Source: Flavobacterium sp.
Lineage (GTDB): Bacteria > Bacteroidota > Bacteroidia > Flavobacteriales > Flavobacteriaceae
Assembly: GCF_027531905.1 (NCBI RefSeq)
Contig: NZ_JAPZSU010000037.1
Coordinates: 1 to 51,986, forward strand
DNA length: 51,986 bases
Direction: 5' to 3'
Part shown: in pieces, positions 9,296 to 18,663 of the stretch
How the letters are laid out: the number at the start of each line of letters is the position of its first letter
Numbering within the stretch: position 1 is the stretch's first letter
The notes under the pieces: generated by a model
Database searches by the model: none
What the model saw: only the letters and a program-made list of their open reading frames with translations
Told to the model about the DNA's origin: nothing
Position numbers and translations under genes: made by a program

Positions 9296-9649
9296 TCATT
9301 GATAATAATTTCTAAACCATACCTTTTGCCATTCTCTTTTCAGAATTAAAAAAGAAACTTGACCTGCTAATTCTACAATATCTGAACCATCGAGTTGTTT
9401 AATCTCGTTTTCTGGCACATCAATAATATAGAGTAGATTTAGATATTCGGCGAACTTATACTGAATCATTCTGTAAATTTTTTCGTGCAATTCAATTTTG
9501 AGTTGATTAGGCGATATATTCAAAGGAAAATCAACACCTTCATTGGCCAAGTTAAAATCTTTAATGATTTGAGCCACCAATTTTAGATACAAGTTTTCTT
9601 TTTCTGCTTCCGAAAGTAAATGATCTGTGTTTAAGGGCGCTACATACAT
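9296..9649 (-). CDS. Conserved hypothetical protein
   Basis: The protein has 117 residues and no recognisable catalytic motif. No signal peptide or membrane segment is visible. It is predicted to be mainly helical (for example EAEKENLYLKLVAQIIKDFN and the segment from ELHEKIYRM to EYLNLLYI) with a short strand region IDVPENEI. I do not recognise the family with certainty; it looks like a small cytoplasmic protein. It lies upstream of no obvious partner and downstream of the polyprenyl synthase on the same strand, 68 bp apart, so the two may share a transcript. Coding is supported by the clean frame, the ATG start and codon use like that of its neighbours. Confidence 0.65.
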   Translation of the reverse strand: MYVAPLNTDHLLSEAEKENLYLKLVAQIIKDFNLANEGVDFPLNISPNQLKIELHEKIYRMIQYKFAEYLNLLYIIDVPENEIKQLDGSDIVELAGQVSFLILKREWQKVWFRNYYQ

Positions 9650-9717
9650 AAATTAGCTCAAAATTAAAGATTCAAGAAGCAAATTACCTCAAGAATATCA
9701 TTAGAAGGATTATTTTT

Positions 9718-10692
9718 TTATACTTTTCTACCCATGAGGTTTTCGCCAAAAGTTTTTAATAACCCTTTTTTATCGGCATCAATATTCATTTTATCTAAGG
9801 TATCAAAGGCTTTATGAGTATACTCTTTTATCGCTTCTTGGGTGGCCAATGAAGCGCCGCTCTCTATAAAAATCTGTTTTACTTCTTCGATTTTGGCTTC
9901 CGAATTTTCAAGGTTTTCTGAAAATAAATCCAACAAACGAGCTTTTTGAGTTTCAGTTGAAAATTCCATTGCTTTCAGAAACAAAAAGGTCTTTTTATTC
10001 TCAATAATATCGCCTCCAACCTGTTTTCCAAAAGTAGCAGGGTCGCCAAAGGCATCCAAAAAATCGTCTTGTAACTGAAAGGCAATCCCTAAATGCAATC
10101 CAAAATCATAAATCAACTTGGCGTTCGACTTAGAGGTTTTGGCTATAATCGCTCCCATTTTCATTGCAGCTGCTACTAAAACGGCGGTTTTAAATTCGAT
10201 CATTTTCAAATATTCAGGAATCGTAACATCGCTTCTTGTTTCGAAATCGACATCCCATTGTTGACCTTCACAAACTTCGAGAGCCGTTTTACTGAACAAT
10301 TTGGCTAGTTTTCGAAACGTCTTAGGCTCATATTTTTCAAAATATTGGTAGGCTAAAATCAGCATCGCATCGCCAGATAAAATTCCGGTATTGATATCCC
10401 ATTTTTCATGTACCGTTACATTACCTCTGCGCAAAGGAGCCGCATCCATAATATCATCATGAACTAGAGAAAAATTATGAAACACCTCAACTGCCATAGC
10501 TGCTGGAAGTGCTTTTTGATAATTGGCATCAAAAACTTCGGCACTCATTAATGTCAACACAGGTCGCATTCGCTTTCCGCCCAACGATAAAATATATTGA
10601 ATAGGTTCATAAAGATTTCGGGGTTCTTTATGAATTACCTGCATTTCTAAATAAGCGATAAAATACTCCTGATAAGCTGAAACTGAATGCAT
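9718..10692 (-). CDS. Polyprenyl diphosphate synthase
   Basis: A trans-isoprenyl diphosphate synthase that condenses allylic diphosphates with isopentenyl diphosphate. Both aspartate-rich motifs are visible: LVHDDIMDAAPLRRG (first, DDxxD type) and LQDDFLDAFGDP (second), along with GGKRMRPVL. The 324 residues from the ATG at 10692 match the family. The longer in-frame start at 10791 adds a Cys- and Phe-rich stretch not expected in this enzyme, so it was rejected. The short spacing in the first motif (DDIMD) is shared by farnesyl, geranylgeranyl and longer-chain synthases, so chain length cannot be told. Likely roles are precursors for quinones, carotenoids or undecaprenol. It is divergent from a YceI gene whose family binds polyisoprenoids. 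Confidence 0.93.
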   Translation of the reverse strand: MHSVSAYQEYFIAYLEMQVIHKEPRNLYEPIQYILSLGGKRMRPVLTLMSAEVFDANYQKALPAAMAVEVFHNFSLVHDDIMDAAPLRRGNVTVHEKWDINTGILSGDAMLILAYQYFEKYEPKTFRKLAKLFSKTALEVCEGQQWDVDFETRSDVTIPEYLKMIEFKTAVLVAAAMKMGAIIAKTSKSNAKLIYDFGLHLGIAFQLQDDFLDAFGDPATFGKQVGGDIIENKKTFLFLKAMEFSTETQKARLLDLFSENLENSEAKIEEVKQIFIESGASLATQEAIKEYTHKAFDTLDKMNIDADKKGLLKTFGENLMGRKV

Positions 10693-10865
10693 GACTAATA
10701 AAAATTCGATTAGAAAAGGCTCAAAGATACAACTCGAGCGCATAAAATCACTACAAAAACTCCTGACATTCATTAAATTCCTGTGTAACAATTGTTAAAT
10801 TTTTATTATCGAAAACGTTTTAGATTGTTAAATTCAGTAAAAATCAAAAAAACACTGGAAACTTT

Positions 10866-10896
10866 TTTGGTGCTTAGCGTTTCCTTTCTATATTTG
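10866..10896 (+). promoter_or_regulatory. Promoter of the yceI-family gene
   Basis: A TTTTTTGG box (TTG at 10867..10869) is followed after 19 bp by TATATTTG (10889..10896), a full match to the Bacteroidota -33/-7 pattern. Transcription would start near 10902, leaving a leader of about 69 nt before the ATG at 10971. Confidence 0.65.
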
Positions 10897-10970
10897 CCCC
10901 GTCAAAATGTTAACCTTTTGACAAAATACCAAAAACAAAAATTTCCAAAAACTAATTAAACCAAACCTAT

Positions 10971-11492
10971 ATGAACTCAAAATGGGTGATCAACTCAGAT
11001 CAATCTGACGTTTTGATAGAAGCAAGACATTCAATAATAGCCTATTTGGGCGGAAATACAAATTCCTTCAGTGGTTATGTAGTCATGACCAATGATGTCA
11101 TTGAAGATGCCGCTGTAGAATTTTCATTGGATGTAAATAACAACTACAACAAAATAGAGCACATCGATTCTCACACAAAGCTTAATGACTTTTTTGATGT
11201 TGAGCAACATCCAACAATTCGATTTAAGTCGACTTCTTTTCAAAAAATAAACAAAAACATTAACTTTTTAAAAGGTGATTTGACCATAAAAAATGTAACC
11301 AAAACTTTGGAATTGGATACCGAATTTATGGGCATCAATAACTATGATGGCCATCAAAAAGCTTCTCTTGAAGTAACAGCAAAAATTAAACGCAGTGATT
11401 TTGACCTCTCTTACCATACCAATCATCTTCAAAGTGGTGTTTCGATTGGACAAGATATAAAATTGGTCGCTAATCTTGAATTTGTAATTTAA
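10971..11492 (+). CDS. YceI-family lipid-binding protein, cytoplasmic form
   Basis: The YceI fold is an extended lipocalin-like barrel that binds polyisoprenoid chains. The 173 residues match one YceI domain: the opening WVINSDQSDVLIEARHSI, the central HPTIRFKSTSF (the family's HP-x-I-x-F-x-S pattern) and the LKGDLTIKNVTK strand pair are characteristic. There is no signal peptide, so this member should be cytoplasmic, unlike E. coli YceI. It is divergent from the polyprenyl synthase and 100 bp upstream of the TetR gene in the same direction. Members are often induced by stress; the ligand here is unknown. Confidence 0.88.
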   Translation: MNSKWVINSDQSDVLIEARHSIIAYLGGNTNSFSGYVVMTNDVIEDAAVEFSLDVNNNYNKIEHIDSHTKLNDFFDVEQHPTIRFKSTSFQKINKNINFLKGDLTIKNVTKTLELDTEFMGINNYDGHQKASLEVTAKIKRSDFDLSYHTNHLQSGVSIGQDIKLVANLEFVI

Positions 11493-11563
11493 ACTATTGA
11501 TTTTCAATTTATTACCTAATATTCTTGATTTTTGCCCCAAATCACCATTAGATAAATGATACA

Positions 11564-11585
11564 ATAAATTTTAGCAAAAATTTAT
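11564..11585 (+). promoter_or_regulatory. Candidate TetR operator
   Basis: A perfect inverted repeat ATAAATTTT-AGCA-AAAATTTAT ends 7 bp before the regulator's start codon. Its left arm contains TAAATTTT, close to a -7 box, so binding here would block transcription. A perfect 9-bp arm pair with a short spacer fits a TetR dimer site, but the sequence is AT-only in the arms and could arise by chance. Confidence 0.4.
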
Positions 11586-11592
11586 ACTACTT

Positions 11593-12204
11593 ATGAAAGA
11601 AAAAATTATGGCTAAGGCAAGTGAGTTGTTTTTGAAACTAGGGTTCAAGAGCATCACCATGGATGATATAGCCGGAGAAATGTGTATTTCTAAAAAAACT
11701 ATTTATAAATATTTCTGCAACAAAGAAGTATTGATTGAGGAAAGCACTGAAATCATGCATAAAGAAGTACATCAAAGTATTAATGCCATCGTACAAAAAA
11801 ATTACAATGCCATTCAAGAGAATTTCGAAATAAGAAAAATGTTTAAAGAGATGTTCAATGCTGGTGACACGTCGCCCATGTATCAATTAAAAAAGCATTA
11901 TCCAGAAATTTACAACAAGTTGGTCAACAGAGAAGTCAATGATTGCAATACCGTTTTCAAACAAAACATACTAAAAGGTATAGAAGAAGGCCTATACCGC
12001 AATGATTTACCTATTGAAACCTATGTAAAATTTTATTACACGTTAATTTTTGACATAAACGGCAATACCGTTTCAGAAAAAGAAGCCCAGCAATTAGAAT
12101 TGGATGCCTTAGAATACCACACAAGGGCAATGGCAACCTTAGCAGGAATTATCGAACTGGAAAAACACTTACAAAATCACAATATCATTCAAAATAGTAA
12201 CTAA
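11593..12204 (+). CDS. TetR/AcrR-family transcriptional regulator
   Basis: Likely local repressor of the efflux genes that follow. The N-terminal 60 residues carry the TetR DNA-binding domain: AKASELFLKLGFKSITMDD, then AGEMCISKKTIYKYFCNKE, with the typical recognition-helix end Y-K-Y-F. The remaining 140 residues form an all-helical ligand-binding and dimerisation domain with no clear ligand clue. Total length 203 residues, normal for the family. The efflux outer-membrane gene starts 58 bp downstream, so the regulator is probably co-transcribed and autoregulated through the inverted repeat at 11564..11585. Confidence 0.93.
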   Translation: MKEKIMAKASELFLKLGFKSITMDDIAGEMCISKKTIYKYFCNKEVLIEESTEIMHKEVHQSINAIVQKNYNAIQENFEIRKMFKEMFNAGDTSPMYQLKKHYPEIYNKLVNREVNDCNTVFKQNILKGIEEGLYRNDLPIETYVKFYYTLIFDINGNTVSEKEAQQLELDALEYHTRAMATLAGIIELEKHLQNHNIIQNSN

Positions 12205-12262
12205 AATCTTTCATCAAACAAAAAAGACATTTAAATCTACCCAATCCAAAAAAATCTCTCTT

Positions 12263-13606
12263 ATGAAATATCAATTTTCCTTACTTACTATCCTACTGCT
12301 TGTTGTAAATCTTCAGGCGCAAGAAGTAAAAAAACTAACCCTAAAAGATGCTTTAATTTATGCACTTGAAAATAAAGCAGATGCGAAAAAAGCAAAATTA
12401 AAAGTAGAAAACAGCGAATACCAAATTCAAGAAGTTCGCTCGAGAGCTCTACCACAAATTTCTGCCAATGGAAGTTTGACTTACAATCCTATTTTACAAA
12501 CTAATGTTATAGACGGTGCTTCTTTTGGGCAACCTGGCACAACCATTCAAGCTGTTTTTGGACAAAAATGGAACTCAGTAGGAGGCGTTAGTTTATCTCA
12601 AGCATTGTTCGATCAAACTGTATTTACCGGTTTAAAAGCAGCAAAATCAACTAGAGAATTTTATCAAATCAACGATCAATTAACCGAAGAACAAGTCATT
12701 GAAAGAGTCGCTAACAACTACTACCAAATTTATGTTTTGCGTGAAAAATTATCGCTCTTAGAAAGTACTTTTAAGATTACCGAAAAGGTACGCGATATTG
12801 TAAAAGGGCAATTTGAAAATGGCTTAGCAAAAAAAATTGATTTGGATCGTATGAATGTGAAAGTAACCAATGTTGCTACCACCAAATTGCAAGTAGTCAA
12901 TTTGCTGCAATTACAAGAAAACGCCTTAAAATTCTATATTGGTATGCCCATTGAAACGCAAATAGAATTACCAAATTCAGAATTTCAAATCACTCCATTA
13001 GCACTTACCGAAGCACCTAATCCAAGTTCTAGAACTGAATTTTTGTTGTTAAAAAAACAAGAAGAGTTATTAAATTATCAGAAAAAAGCAGCTATAGCAA
13101 ACTACTATCCAACTTTGTCATTGGCAGCTAACTATAATTTCATAGGACAAGGTCCAGAGATGCCTTGGTTCAAAAAACCTGCCGATGGTGTATACTGGTC
13201 TGATTTCTCCTCTGTATCATTAAACTTAAGAGTGCCCATCTTTACTGGATTTGGTACCCGTGCTAGAGTAAGACAAGCAGATGTAGAGTTAAGATCTGTC
13301 CAAGAAGATATTAAGGACACCAAATTAGCTTTGGATTTAGATTATAAAAATGCTACTACTCAAATTACAAATAGCATTATTACCATTACCAATCAAAAAG
13401 AAAATATGCTCCTATCTAGTGAAATCTTGAAAAACACCAACAATAATTATCTACAAGGATTAGCATCATTAACGGATTTATTGGATGCTGAAAACGCTGC
13501 AACAGAAGCACAAAACAACTATACCGCAGCTATTTTAGATTACAAATTAGCAGAAATAAAACTAGTAAAATCAAAAGGAGAACTAAAATCATTAATAAAT
13601 AACTAA
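12263..13606 (+). CDS. TolC-family outer-membrane efflux protein
   Basis: Outer-membrane channel of a tripartite efflux pump. The 447-residue protein has a signal peptide (MKYQFSLLTILLLVVNLQAQ). Two internally similar halves follow, each with long helices and a barrel segment, as in TolC: ALIYALENKADAKKAKLKVE opens the first half, and VSLNLRVPIFTGFGTRARV marks the conserved PIFxG turn of the second. Length and repeat structure match the family. It is 3 bp upstream of the adaptor gene and belongs to the same operon. Confidence 0.94.
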   Translation: MKYQFSLLTILLLVVNLQAQEVKKLTLKDALIYALENKADAKKAKLKVENSEYQIQEVRSRALPQISANGSLTYNPILQTNVIDGASFGQPGTTIQAVFGQKWNSVGGVSLSQALFDQTVFTGLKAAKSTREFYQINDQLTEEQVIERVANNYYQIYVLREKLSLLESTFKITEKVRDIVKGQFENGLAKKIDLDRMNVKVTNVATTKLQVVNLLQLQENALKFYIGMPIETQIELPNSEFQITPLALTEAPNPSSRTEFLLLKKQEELLNYQKKAAIANYYPTLSLAANYNFIGQGPEMPWFKKPADGVYWSDFSSVSLNLRVPIFTGFGTRARVRQADVELRSVQEDIKDTKLALDLDYKNATTQITNSIITITNQKENMLLSSEILKNTNNNYLQGLASLTDLLDAENAATEAQNNYTAAILDYKLAEIKLVKSKGELKSLINN

Positions 13607-13609
13607 ACT

Positions 13610-14677
13610 ATGAAAAAAAATATAGTAACCCTCATAATCATCTTAGGAGCATTAGGCTTAATTGGCTATATCTTAATGAAAAACAAAGAGTCAAATGCCG
13701 AAAAAATTGCTGTAGTTGCTGAGCAAAACACAAGTATTTCTGTAAAAGTGGCACAAGTAAAAAGAGAAGAAGTTAACTTGGATTTTGTAGCCAATGGAAA
13801 TTTTGAGCCCACTCAAGAATTGACCTTTTCAGCAGAACACTCCGGAAAAGTAATTAAAGTTTTAGCCAAAGAAGGAGACCGCGTAAGTGTGGGACAAACT
13901 TTAGCTATAGTAAGAGGAGATGTAATCAATGTAAATGCACAAGCAGCAGAAGCAGCCTACATGAATGCCAAATCGGATTACAATCGTTTCGAAAATGCAT
14001 TCAAAACAGGCGGGGTAACGAAACAACAATTAGATCAAGCCAAACTAGGGTTGTCTAACGCAGAGGCCAACTATAAGCAAGCCAAAATCTATGTAGGCGA
14101 TACCCGAATAAAATCACCAATCAACGGCATCATTAATAAAAAGTATATCGAACCAGGTTCTATGCTTTCGGCTATGCCAGCAACAGCTTTGTATGACATT
14201 GTAAACGTTAGCAAGTTAAAATTAAAAGTTACCGTTAGCGAAGGACAAGTAGCCAGTCTAAAAGTAGGTAATACAATTAGTGTAACAACTAGCGTGTATC
14301 CTGACAAAGAATTTAGTGGAAAAATCACATTTATTGCAGCAAAAGCTGATAGTAATTTAAATTTCCCAGTTGAAATTGAAATTGCAAACAATGCCAATAA
14401 CGATATCAAAGCGGGTATGTACGGAACTGCTTTATTCAAATCGGCACAACAAAAACAAACCATGACTATTGTTCCAAGAAACGCTTTTGTTGGTAGTGTA
14501 AGTAGTAATCAAATATTTGTAGTAGAAAATGGATTGGCAAAACTAAAAACCGTAACTGCTGGAAGAATTTTAGGTGACAAAGTTGAAATTTTAAAAGGTC
14601 TGACCAATGGAGAAACAGTAATTACAACGGGTCAGATTAATTTACAAGACGGTAATTCAGTAGAAATTATTAAATAA
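13610..14677 (+). CDS. RND efflux periplasmic adaptor (membrane fusion protein)
   Basis: Links the inner-membrane RND permease to TolC. The 355 residues start with a single membrane anchor (IVTLIIILGALGLIGYI) instead of a clear lipobox. A split lipoyl/biotinyl-like domain follows (GKVIKVLAKEGDRVSVGQTL and TRIKSPINGIINKKYIEPGS), with a short coiled-coil hairpin between the halves (AEAAYMNAKSDYNRFENAFK onwards). A beta-barrel domain and a C-terminal membrane-proximal domain close the protein (GLTNGETVITTGQ). The short hairpin, compared with AcrA, is common in Bacteroidota. Operon position between TolC and the permease confirms the role. Confidence 0.94.
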   Translation: MKKNIVTLIIILGALGLIGYILMKNKESNAEKIAVVAEQNTSISVKVAQVKREEVNLDFVANGNFEPTQELTFSAEHSGKVIKVLAKEGDRVSVGQTLAIVRGDVINVNAQAAEAAYMNAKSDYNRFENAFKTGGVTKQQLDQAKLGLSNAEANYKQAKIYVGDTRIKSPINGIINKKYIEPGSMLSAMPATALYDIVNVSKLKLKVTVSEGQVASLKVGNTISVTTSVYPDKEFSGKITFIAAKADSNLNFPVEIEIANNANNDIKAGMYGTALFKSAQQKQTMTIVPRNAFVGSVSSNQIFVVENGLAKLKTVTAGRILGDKVEILKGLTNGETVITTGQINLQDGNSVEIIK

Positions 14678-14706
14678 TTGATTGAAACAATCCACAACCA
14701 CTTCCT

Positions 14707-17700
14707 ATGAAATTAGCAGAAATATCCATAAAACGTCCGTCATTAGTGATTGTATTGTTTACAATCCTAATTCTTGGTGGGCTATTCAGTTACAGCCAAT
14801 TGGGCTACGAATTGATTCCAAAATTTGAAACCAACGTAATCACCGTTTCTACAGTCTATCCTGGAGCTTCTCCTAGTGAAGTAGAAAACACCGTGACCAA
14901 AAAAATTGAAGATGCAATAGCTTCAATTGAAAACATCAAAAAAATTGATTCCAAGTCGTATGAAAGTCTTTCGATAGTATCCATCACATTAACCTCTAAT
15001 GCTGATGTTGACATTTCGATGAATGATGCCCAACGAAAAATCAATGCCGTTTTAAGTGATTTACCAGACGATGCTGATCCGCCATCGTTAACAAAATTCT
15101 CTTTGAGTGACTTACCAATTATGACCATTGGTGCCAATGGAAAAATGGACGAGGCTGCGTTTTATGATTTAATTGATAAAAAAATCGCCCCCATATTATC
15201 GCGTGTCGAAGGGGTAGCCCAAGTAAACATCATTGGAGGTCAAGAACGTGAAGTACAAGTAAATCTAGACGCAGTAAAAATGCAAGGATACAATTTGTCT
15301 GTACCACAAGTACAACAAATGATTTTAACATCCAACTTAGACTTCCCTACTGGAAACATCCAAACGCGTGAACAAAAGATATTAATTCGTTTAGCAGGTA
15401 AATACAAAAATGTAGAGGAATTACGAAATCTAGTCATCTCATCACAAAACGGAATTCAAATTCGTTTAAAAGATATTGCTGATGTACAAGATACTCAAAA
15501 AATTGCCGAAAAAGTAGCTCGTGTAGATCAAAAAAGCGCGATCGTACTTCAAATTGTAAAACAATCCGATGCCAATGCAGTAGCCGTAAGTGAATTGCTG
15601 GTAAAAACAATAAAGGATCTAGAAAGCGAGTACAAAAGCAATGAATTAAAATTAGAAATTGCAAAAGATAGTACGGTATTCACCTTAGAAGCTGCAGATT
15701 CTGTAATTCATGATTTATTGATTGCGGTAATTTTAGTAGCCTTAGTAATGTTGTTCTTCTTGCATAGTGTTAGAAACTCATTGATTGTAATGGTTTCTAT
15801 TCCGGCATCCTTAATTGCAACTTTTATTGGAATCTATCTATTAGGGTATACGCTAAACTTAATGAGTTTATTAGGTTTATCTCTTGTTGTGGGTATTCTG
15901 GTCGATGATGCCATAGTGGTTCTCGAGAATATTTATAGGCACATGGAAATGGGGAAAAACCGTGTTCGTGCAGCCTACGACGGAACCGCAGAAATCGGAG
16001 GAACAGTAACCTCAATTACATTGGTTATTGTGGTAGTATTTTTACCTATCGCTATGAGTACTGGTTTGGTATCTAATATTATTACTCAATTCTGTATGAC
16101 GGTAGTTATTTCTACTTTGTTATCCCTTTTGGCTTCATTTACAATTATTCCTTGGTTGTCTTCAAGATTTGGAAAATTAGAACATATTCAAGGAAATAAT
16201 CTTTTCGGAAAAACGATTTTAGCTTTCGAAAGCATGCTTACCAAATTCACGAATTGGGTGACTGGAATCCTAGAGTGGTGTTTGAATCATTATATCAAAA
16301 CCATTGGAGTAGTTGTAGTTCTATTTTTTGCATCAACCATTGGATTATTAGGTGGTGGTTTTATTGGTGGGGAATTTTTTGCTTCATCTGATAGTGGGGA
16401 GTTTTTGGTACAAATAGAAATGCCAAAAGATGCTTCGCTAGAACAAACCAACTTTATGACCCAAAAAGCAGAGGCGTATTTAAAAAAACAAGAATATGTA
16501 AAATCTCAAATTACAACTGTAGGACAAACCTCTGAAGGTATGGGAGCTTCTCAAGCTACTGCCTACAAAGCTGAGATTGACGTAAAAATGATTGATCAAA
16601 AAGATCGTAAAGACGACGCTTCGGTTTATGCGGCAAAAATCAAACGCCAATTAGAAAAAGTCTTGGTGGGCTCAAAAGTGAAAACAGTACCCGTAGGGAT
16701 TTTAGGAACTGCTGAAGATGCAAAACTTGGCCTTATTGTTACAGGATCGAATGTAGAAAGTGCGATGAAATTTGCTAAACTGGCCGAAGCTGAATTAAGA
16801 AAAATCCCAGGAACCACCGAAATCAAATTAACGGTTGAAGATGGGAATCCCGAGGTTAACGTTAAAGTAGATCGTGATAAAATGGCAGCTTTAGGCTTGA
16901 CGCTACAAACAGTAGGGTTAACCATGCAAACCGCCTACAGCGGAAATACCGATGGTAAATTTAGAGCAGGAGAATATGAATATGACATCAACATCAAGTA
17001 TAATGCTTTCGATAGAAAAGATATTACCGATGTAAGTAACCTAATCTTTGTAAATAGCGCTGGTCAACAAATAAAATTATCACAATTTGCTACCATTACA
17101 GAAGGTTCTGGACCAAGCCAATTAGAGCGTAGAGACAAAACAGCCTCAGTAACTGTTCAAGGACAAAACGTAGGGGTGCCTTCAGGAACTATCGTTACTC
17201 AATGGCAAGAAAGATTAGATAAATTAGAAAAACCTGTTGGGGTAAATTACATTTGGGGTGGTGATCAAGAAAATCAAAGTGAAGGTTTTGGAACTTTAGG
17301 AGTTGCTTTATTGGCTGCTATTATTTTGGTTTACTTGGTTATGGTAGGGCTGTATGACAGTTTTGTACATCCATTTGTGGTATTATTTGCTATTCCACTT
17401 TCGTTTATTGGAGCCATGCTAGCCTTAGCTTTGACTAACAATTCGTTGAATATATTTACCATTTTGGGAATCATTATGTTGATTGGTTTGGTTTGTAAAA
17501 ATGCCATTATGCTTGTCGACTATACCAACCAAAGAAGAGCTGCTGGCGAAACCATTCGTACGGCATTAATTCAAGCCAACCATGCTCGTTTACGTCCTAT
17601 CTTGATGACAACCATTGCGATGGTTTTTGGTATGTTCCCAATTGCCTTAGCTTCTGGTGCTGGTGCGGAATGGAAAAATGGATTAGCCTGGGTAATTATT

Positions 17701-17883
17701 GGGGGATTAATCAGTTCGTTGTTCTTGACTTTGATTATTGTTCCAGTGATTTATGAAATCATGGAAAAAATCATCCATAAGTTTAGCAAAGAAGAAAAAA
17801 CGGATTATAATGCTTTAATGACCGAAGAGTATGAACACAAAGAATTGAGTGAAGATGGTGTCAATCCAAAACACACGCTATAA
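14707..17883 (+). CDS. RND-family efflux permease (HAE1/AcrB type)
   Basis: Proton-driven inner-membrane pump. The 1058 residues show the RND plan: cytoplasmic start MKLAEISIKRPSLVIVLFT, a first membrane helix, a large periplasmic loop with GASPSEVENTV, then TM2-TM6, a second periplasmic loop, and TM8-TM12. The proton-relay aspartate pair is seen in GILVDDAIVVLENI (TM4), and the paired GLVCKNAIMLVDYTNQRR lies in TM10. No methionine-rich metal path is evident, so organic compounds are more likely substrates than copper or silver. It is the last gene of the TetR-TolC-adaptor-permease operon. Confidence 0.95.
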   Translation: MKLAEISIKRPSLVIVLFTILILGGLFSYSQLGYELIPKFETNVITVSTVYPGASPSEVENTVTKKIEDAIASIENIKKIDSKSYESLSIVSITLTSNADVDISMNDAQRKINAVLSDLPDDADPPSLTKFSLSDLPIMTIGANGKMDEAAFYDLIDKKIAPILSRVEGVAQVNIIGGQEREVQVNLDAVKMQGYNLSVPQVQQMILTSNLDFPTGNIQTREQKILIRLAGKYKNVEELRNLVISSQNGIQIRLKDIADVQDTQKIAEKVARVDQKSAIVLQIVKQSDANAVAVSELLVKTIKDLESEYKSNELKLEIAKDSTVFTLEAADSVIHDLLIAVILVALVMLFFLHSVRNSLIVMVSIPASLIATFIGIYLLGYTLNLMSLLGLSLVVGILVDDAIVVLENIYRHMEMGKNRVRAAYDGTAEIGGTVTSITLVIVVVFLPIAMSTGLVSNIITQFCMTVVISTLLSLLASFTIIPWLSSRFGKLEHIQGNNLFGKTILAFESMLTKFTNWVTGILEWCLNHYIKTIGVVVVLFFASTIGLLGGGFIGGEFFASSDSGEFLVQIEMPKDASLEQTNFMTQKAEAYLKKQEYVKSQITTVGQTSEGMGASQATAYKAEIDVKMIDQKDRKDDASVYAAKIKRQLEKVLVGSKVKTVPVGILGTAEDAKLGLIVTGSNVESAMKFAKLAEAELRKIPGTTEIKLTVEDGNPEVNVKVDRDKMAALGLTLQTVGLTMQTAYSGNTDGKFRAGEYEYDINIKYNAFDRKDITDVSNLIFVNSAGQQIKLSQFATITEGSGPSQLERRDKTASVTVQGQNVGVPSGTIVTQWQERLDKLEKPVGVNYIWGGDQENQSEGFGTLGVALLAAIILVYLVMVGLYDSFVHPFVVLFAIPLSFIGAMLALALTNNSLNIFTILGIIMLIGLVCKNAIMLVDYTNQRRAAGETIRTALIQANHARLRPILMTTIAMVFGMFPIALASGAGAEWKNGLAWVIIGGLISSLFLTLIIVPVIYEIMEKIIHKFSKEEKTDYNALMTEEYEHKELSEDGVNPKHTL

Positions 17884-17970
17884 CTTCGTAAGTTGAATTC
17901 CATTTACTACTTTATCTGTAAGAATTCATTTTATACTTGTTAGGTATTAGCTAATCTTATAATAAAAAAA

Positions 17971-18000
17971 CCTGCAAAGTCCTTAGTAAGACTTTGCAGG
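17971..18000. repeat. Palindrome CCTGCAAAGTC/GACTTTGCAGG, possible terminator
   Basis: An 11-bp-arm hairpin lies 87 bp after the efflux operon. Its arms resemble those of the H2 hairpins in the 3812..4177 array (CCTGCAAGGTC/GACCTTGCAGG), so it looks like a single copy of the same repeat family. It is not followed by a T run. Confidence 0.6.
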
Positions 18001-18084
18001 AATACTTTCAAATCGTATTTATCTACAGATACTTTTTGTAATGTAGCAATAATTCAGTTTGTTTTTAGTTTTAATTTGTTTAAC

Positions 18085-18122
18085 AAAAAAGGGCGTCTAA
18101 TTTTTTTTAGACGCCCTTTTTT
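18085..18122. terminator. Bidirectional terminator between efflux operon and MORN-like gene
   Basis: AAAAAAGGGCGTCTAA pairs with TTAGACGCCCTTTTTT across a short T-rich loop. T runs follow the stem on both strands, so it should terminate the plus-strand efflux operon and the minus-strand gene ending at 18141. Confidence 0.88.
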
Positions 18123-18140
18123 AAATTAACTAAAAGAGAA

Positions 18141-18488
18141 TTAATTCTTAACCGCGATTGCTTCTTGTTTCCAAGTTTTAACTGCTGCAATAGCATTATT
18201 GGAATAATCTACTTCATTTAAGTTTACATCTTTCCAGAAAAACCATTTTCCTACTTTTACACCTTCTTTGTAAAATCCAGAAGCTTTTTTGGTTCCATCT
18301 TCATTATAAGAAACCCAGTACCCTTCTAACTTACCATTTTCGAAAAAGCCTTCTTGTTGTACTTGTCCATTATCATAGAAATAAGTAGCTTTTACTTTTT
18401 TTCCAAAAGGCTCTAAAACTGGTTTAGCGTCTTGTGCATATATCATTCCTGAGAACACCAATGCTAGTGTGATTAAAAATCTTTTCAT
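18141..18488 (-). CDS. Secreted MORN-like repeat protein
   Basis: The 115-residue protein has a signal peptide (MKRFLITLALVFSGMIYAQ) and about three MORN-type repeats of the pattern YF-DNG-xxxxEGFFxNGKLEGxW (YFYDNGQVQQEGFFENGKL, then WVSYNEDGTKKASGFYKEGV, then KVGKWFFWKD). Such repeats are also found in YwqK-like proteins. The role is unknown; periplasmic or surface location is expected. A TACTTTTG -7 box lies on the minus strand at 18524..18531, 36 bp upstream of the ATG, and the terminator at 18085..18122 follows. It appears to be a single-gene transcript. Confidence 0.8.
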   Translation of the reverse strand: MKRFLITLALVFSGMIYAQDAKPVLEPFGKKVKATYFYDNGQVQQEGFFENGKLEGYWVSYNEDGTKKASGFYKEGVKVGKWFFWKDVNLNEVDYSNNAIAAVKTWKQEAIAVKN

Positions 18489-18616
18489 ATCGTTAGTTTT
18501 TAATGATTTATATTTTACTTTCTCAAAAGTATAAAATACTTTACATTAAAAAAACTTTTTGGTAACAATTTCATAACATTAGACAAAAGCTTAACATTGG
18601 AAATTTAAAACATAAA

Positions 18617-18643
18617 AAAAATCAGACATAAATGCCTGATTTT
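18617..18643 (-). terminator. Terminator of the TlpA-like gene
   Basis: AAAATCAGACA pairs with TGCCTGATTTT with one mismatch. On the minus strand the stem is followed by a T run (plus-strand A run at 18614..18621). It is 21 bp past the stop codon at 18664. Confidence 0.7.
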
Positions 18644-18663
18644 GTATTATTTGCTATTTAAAA

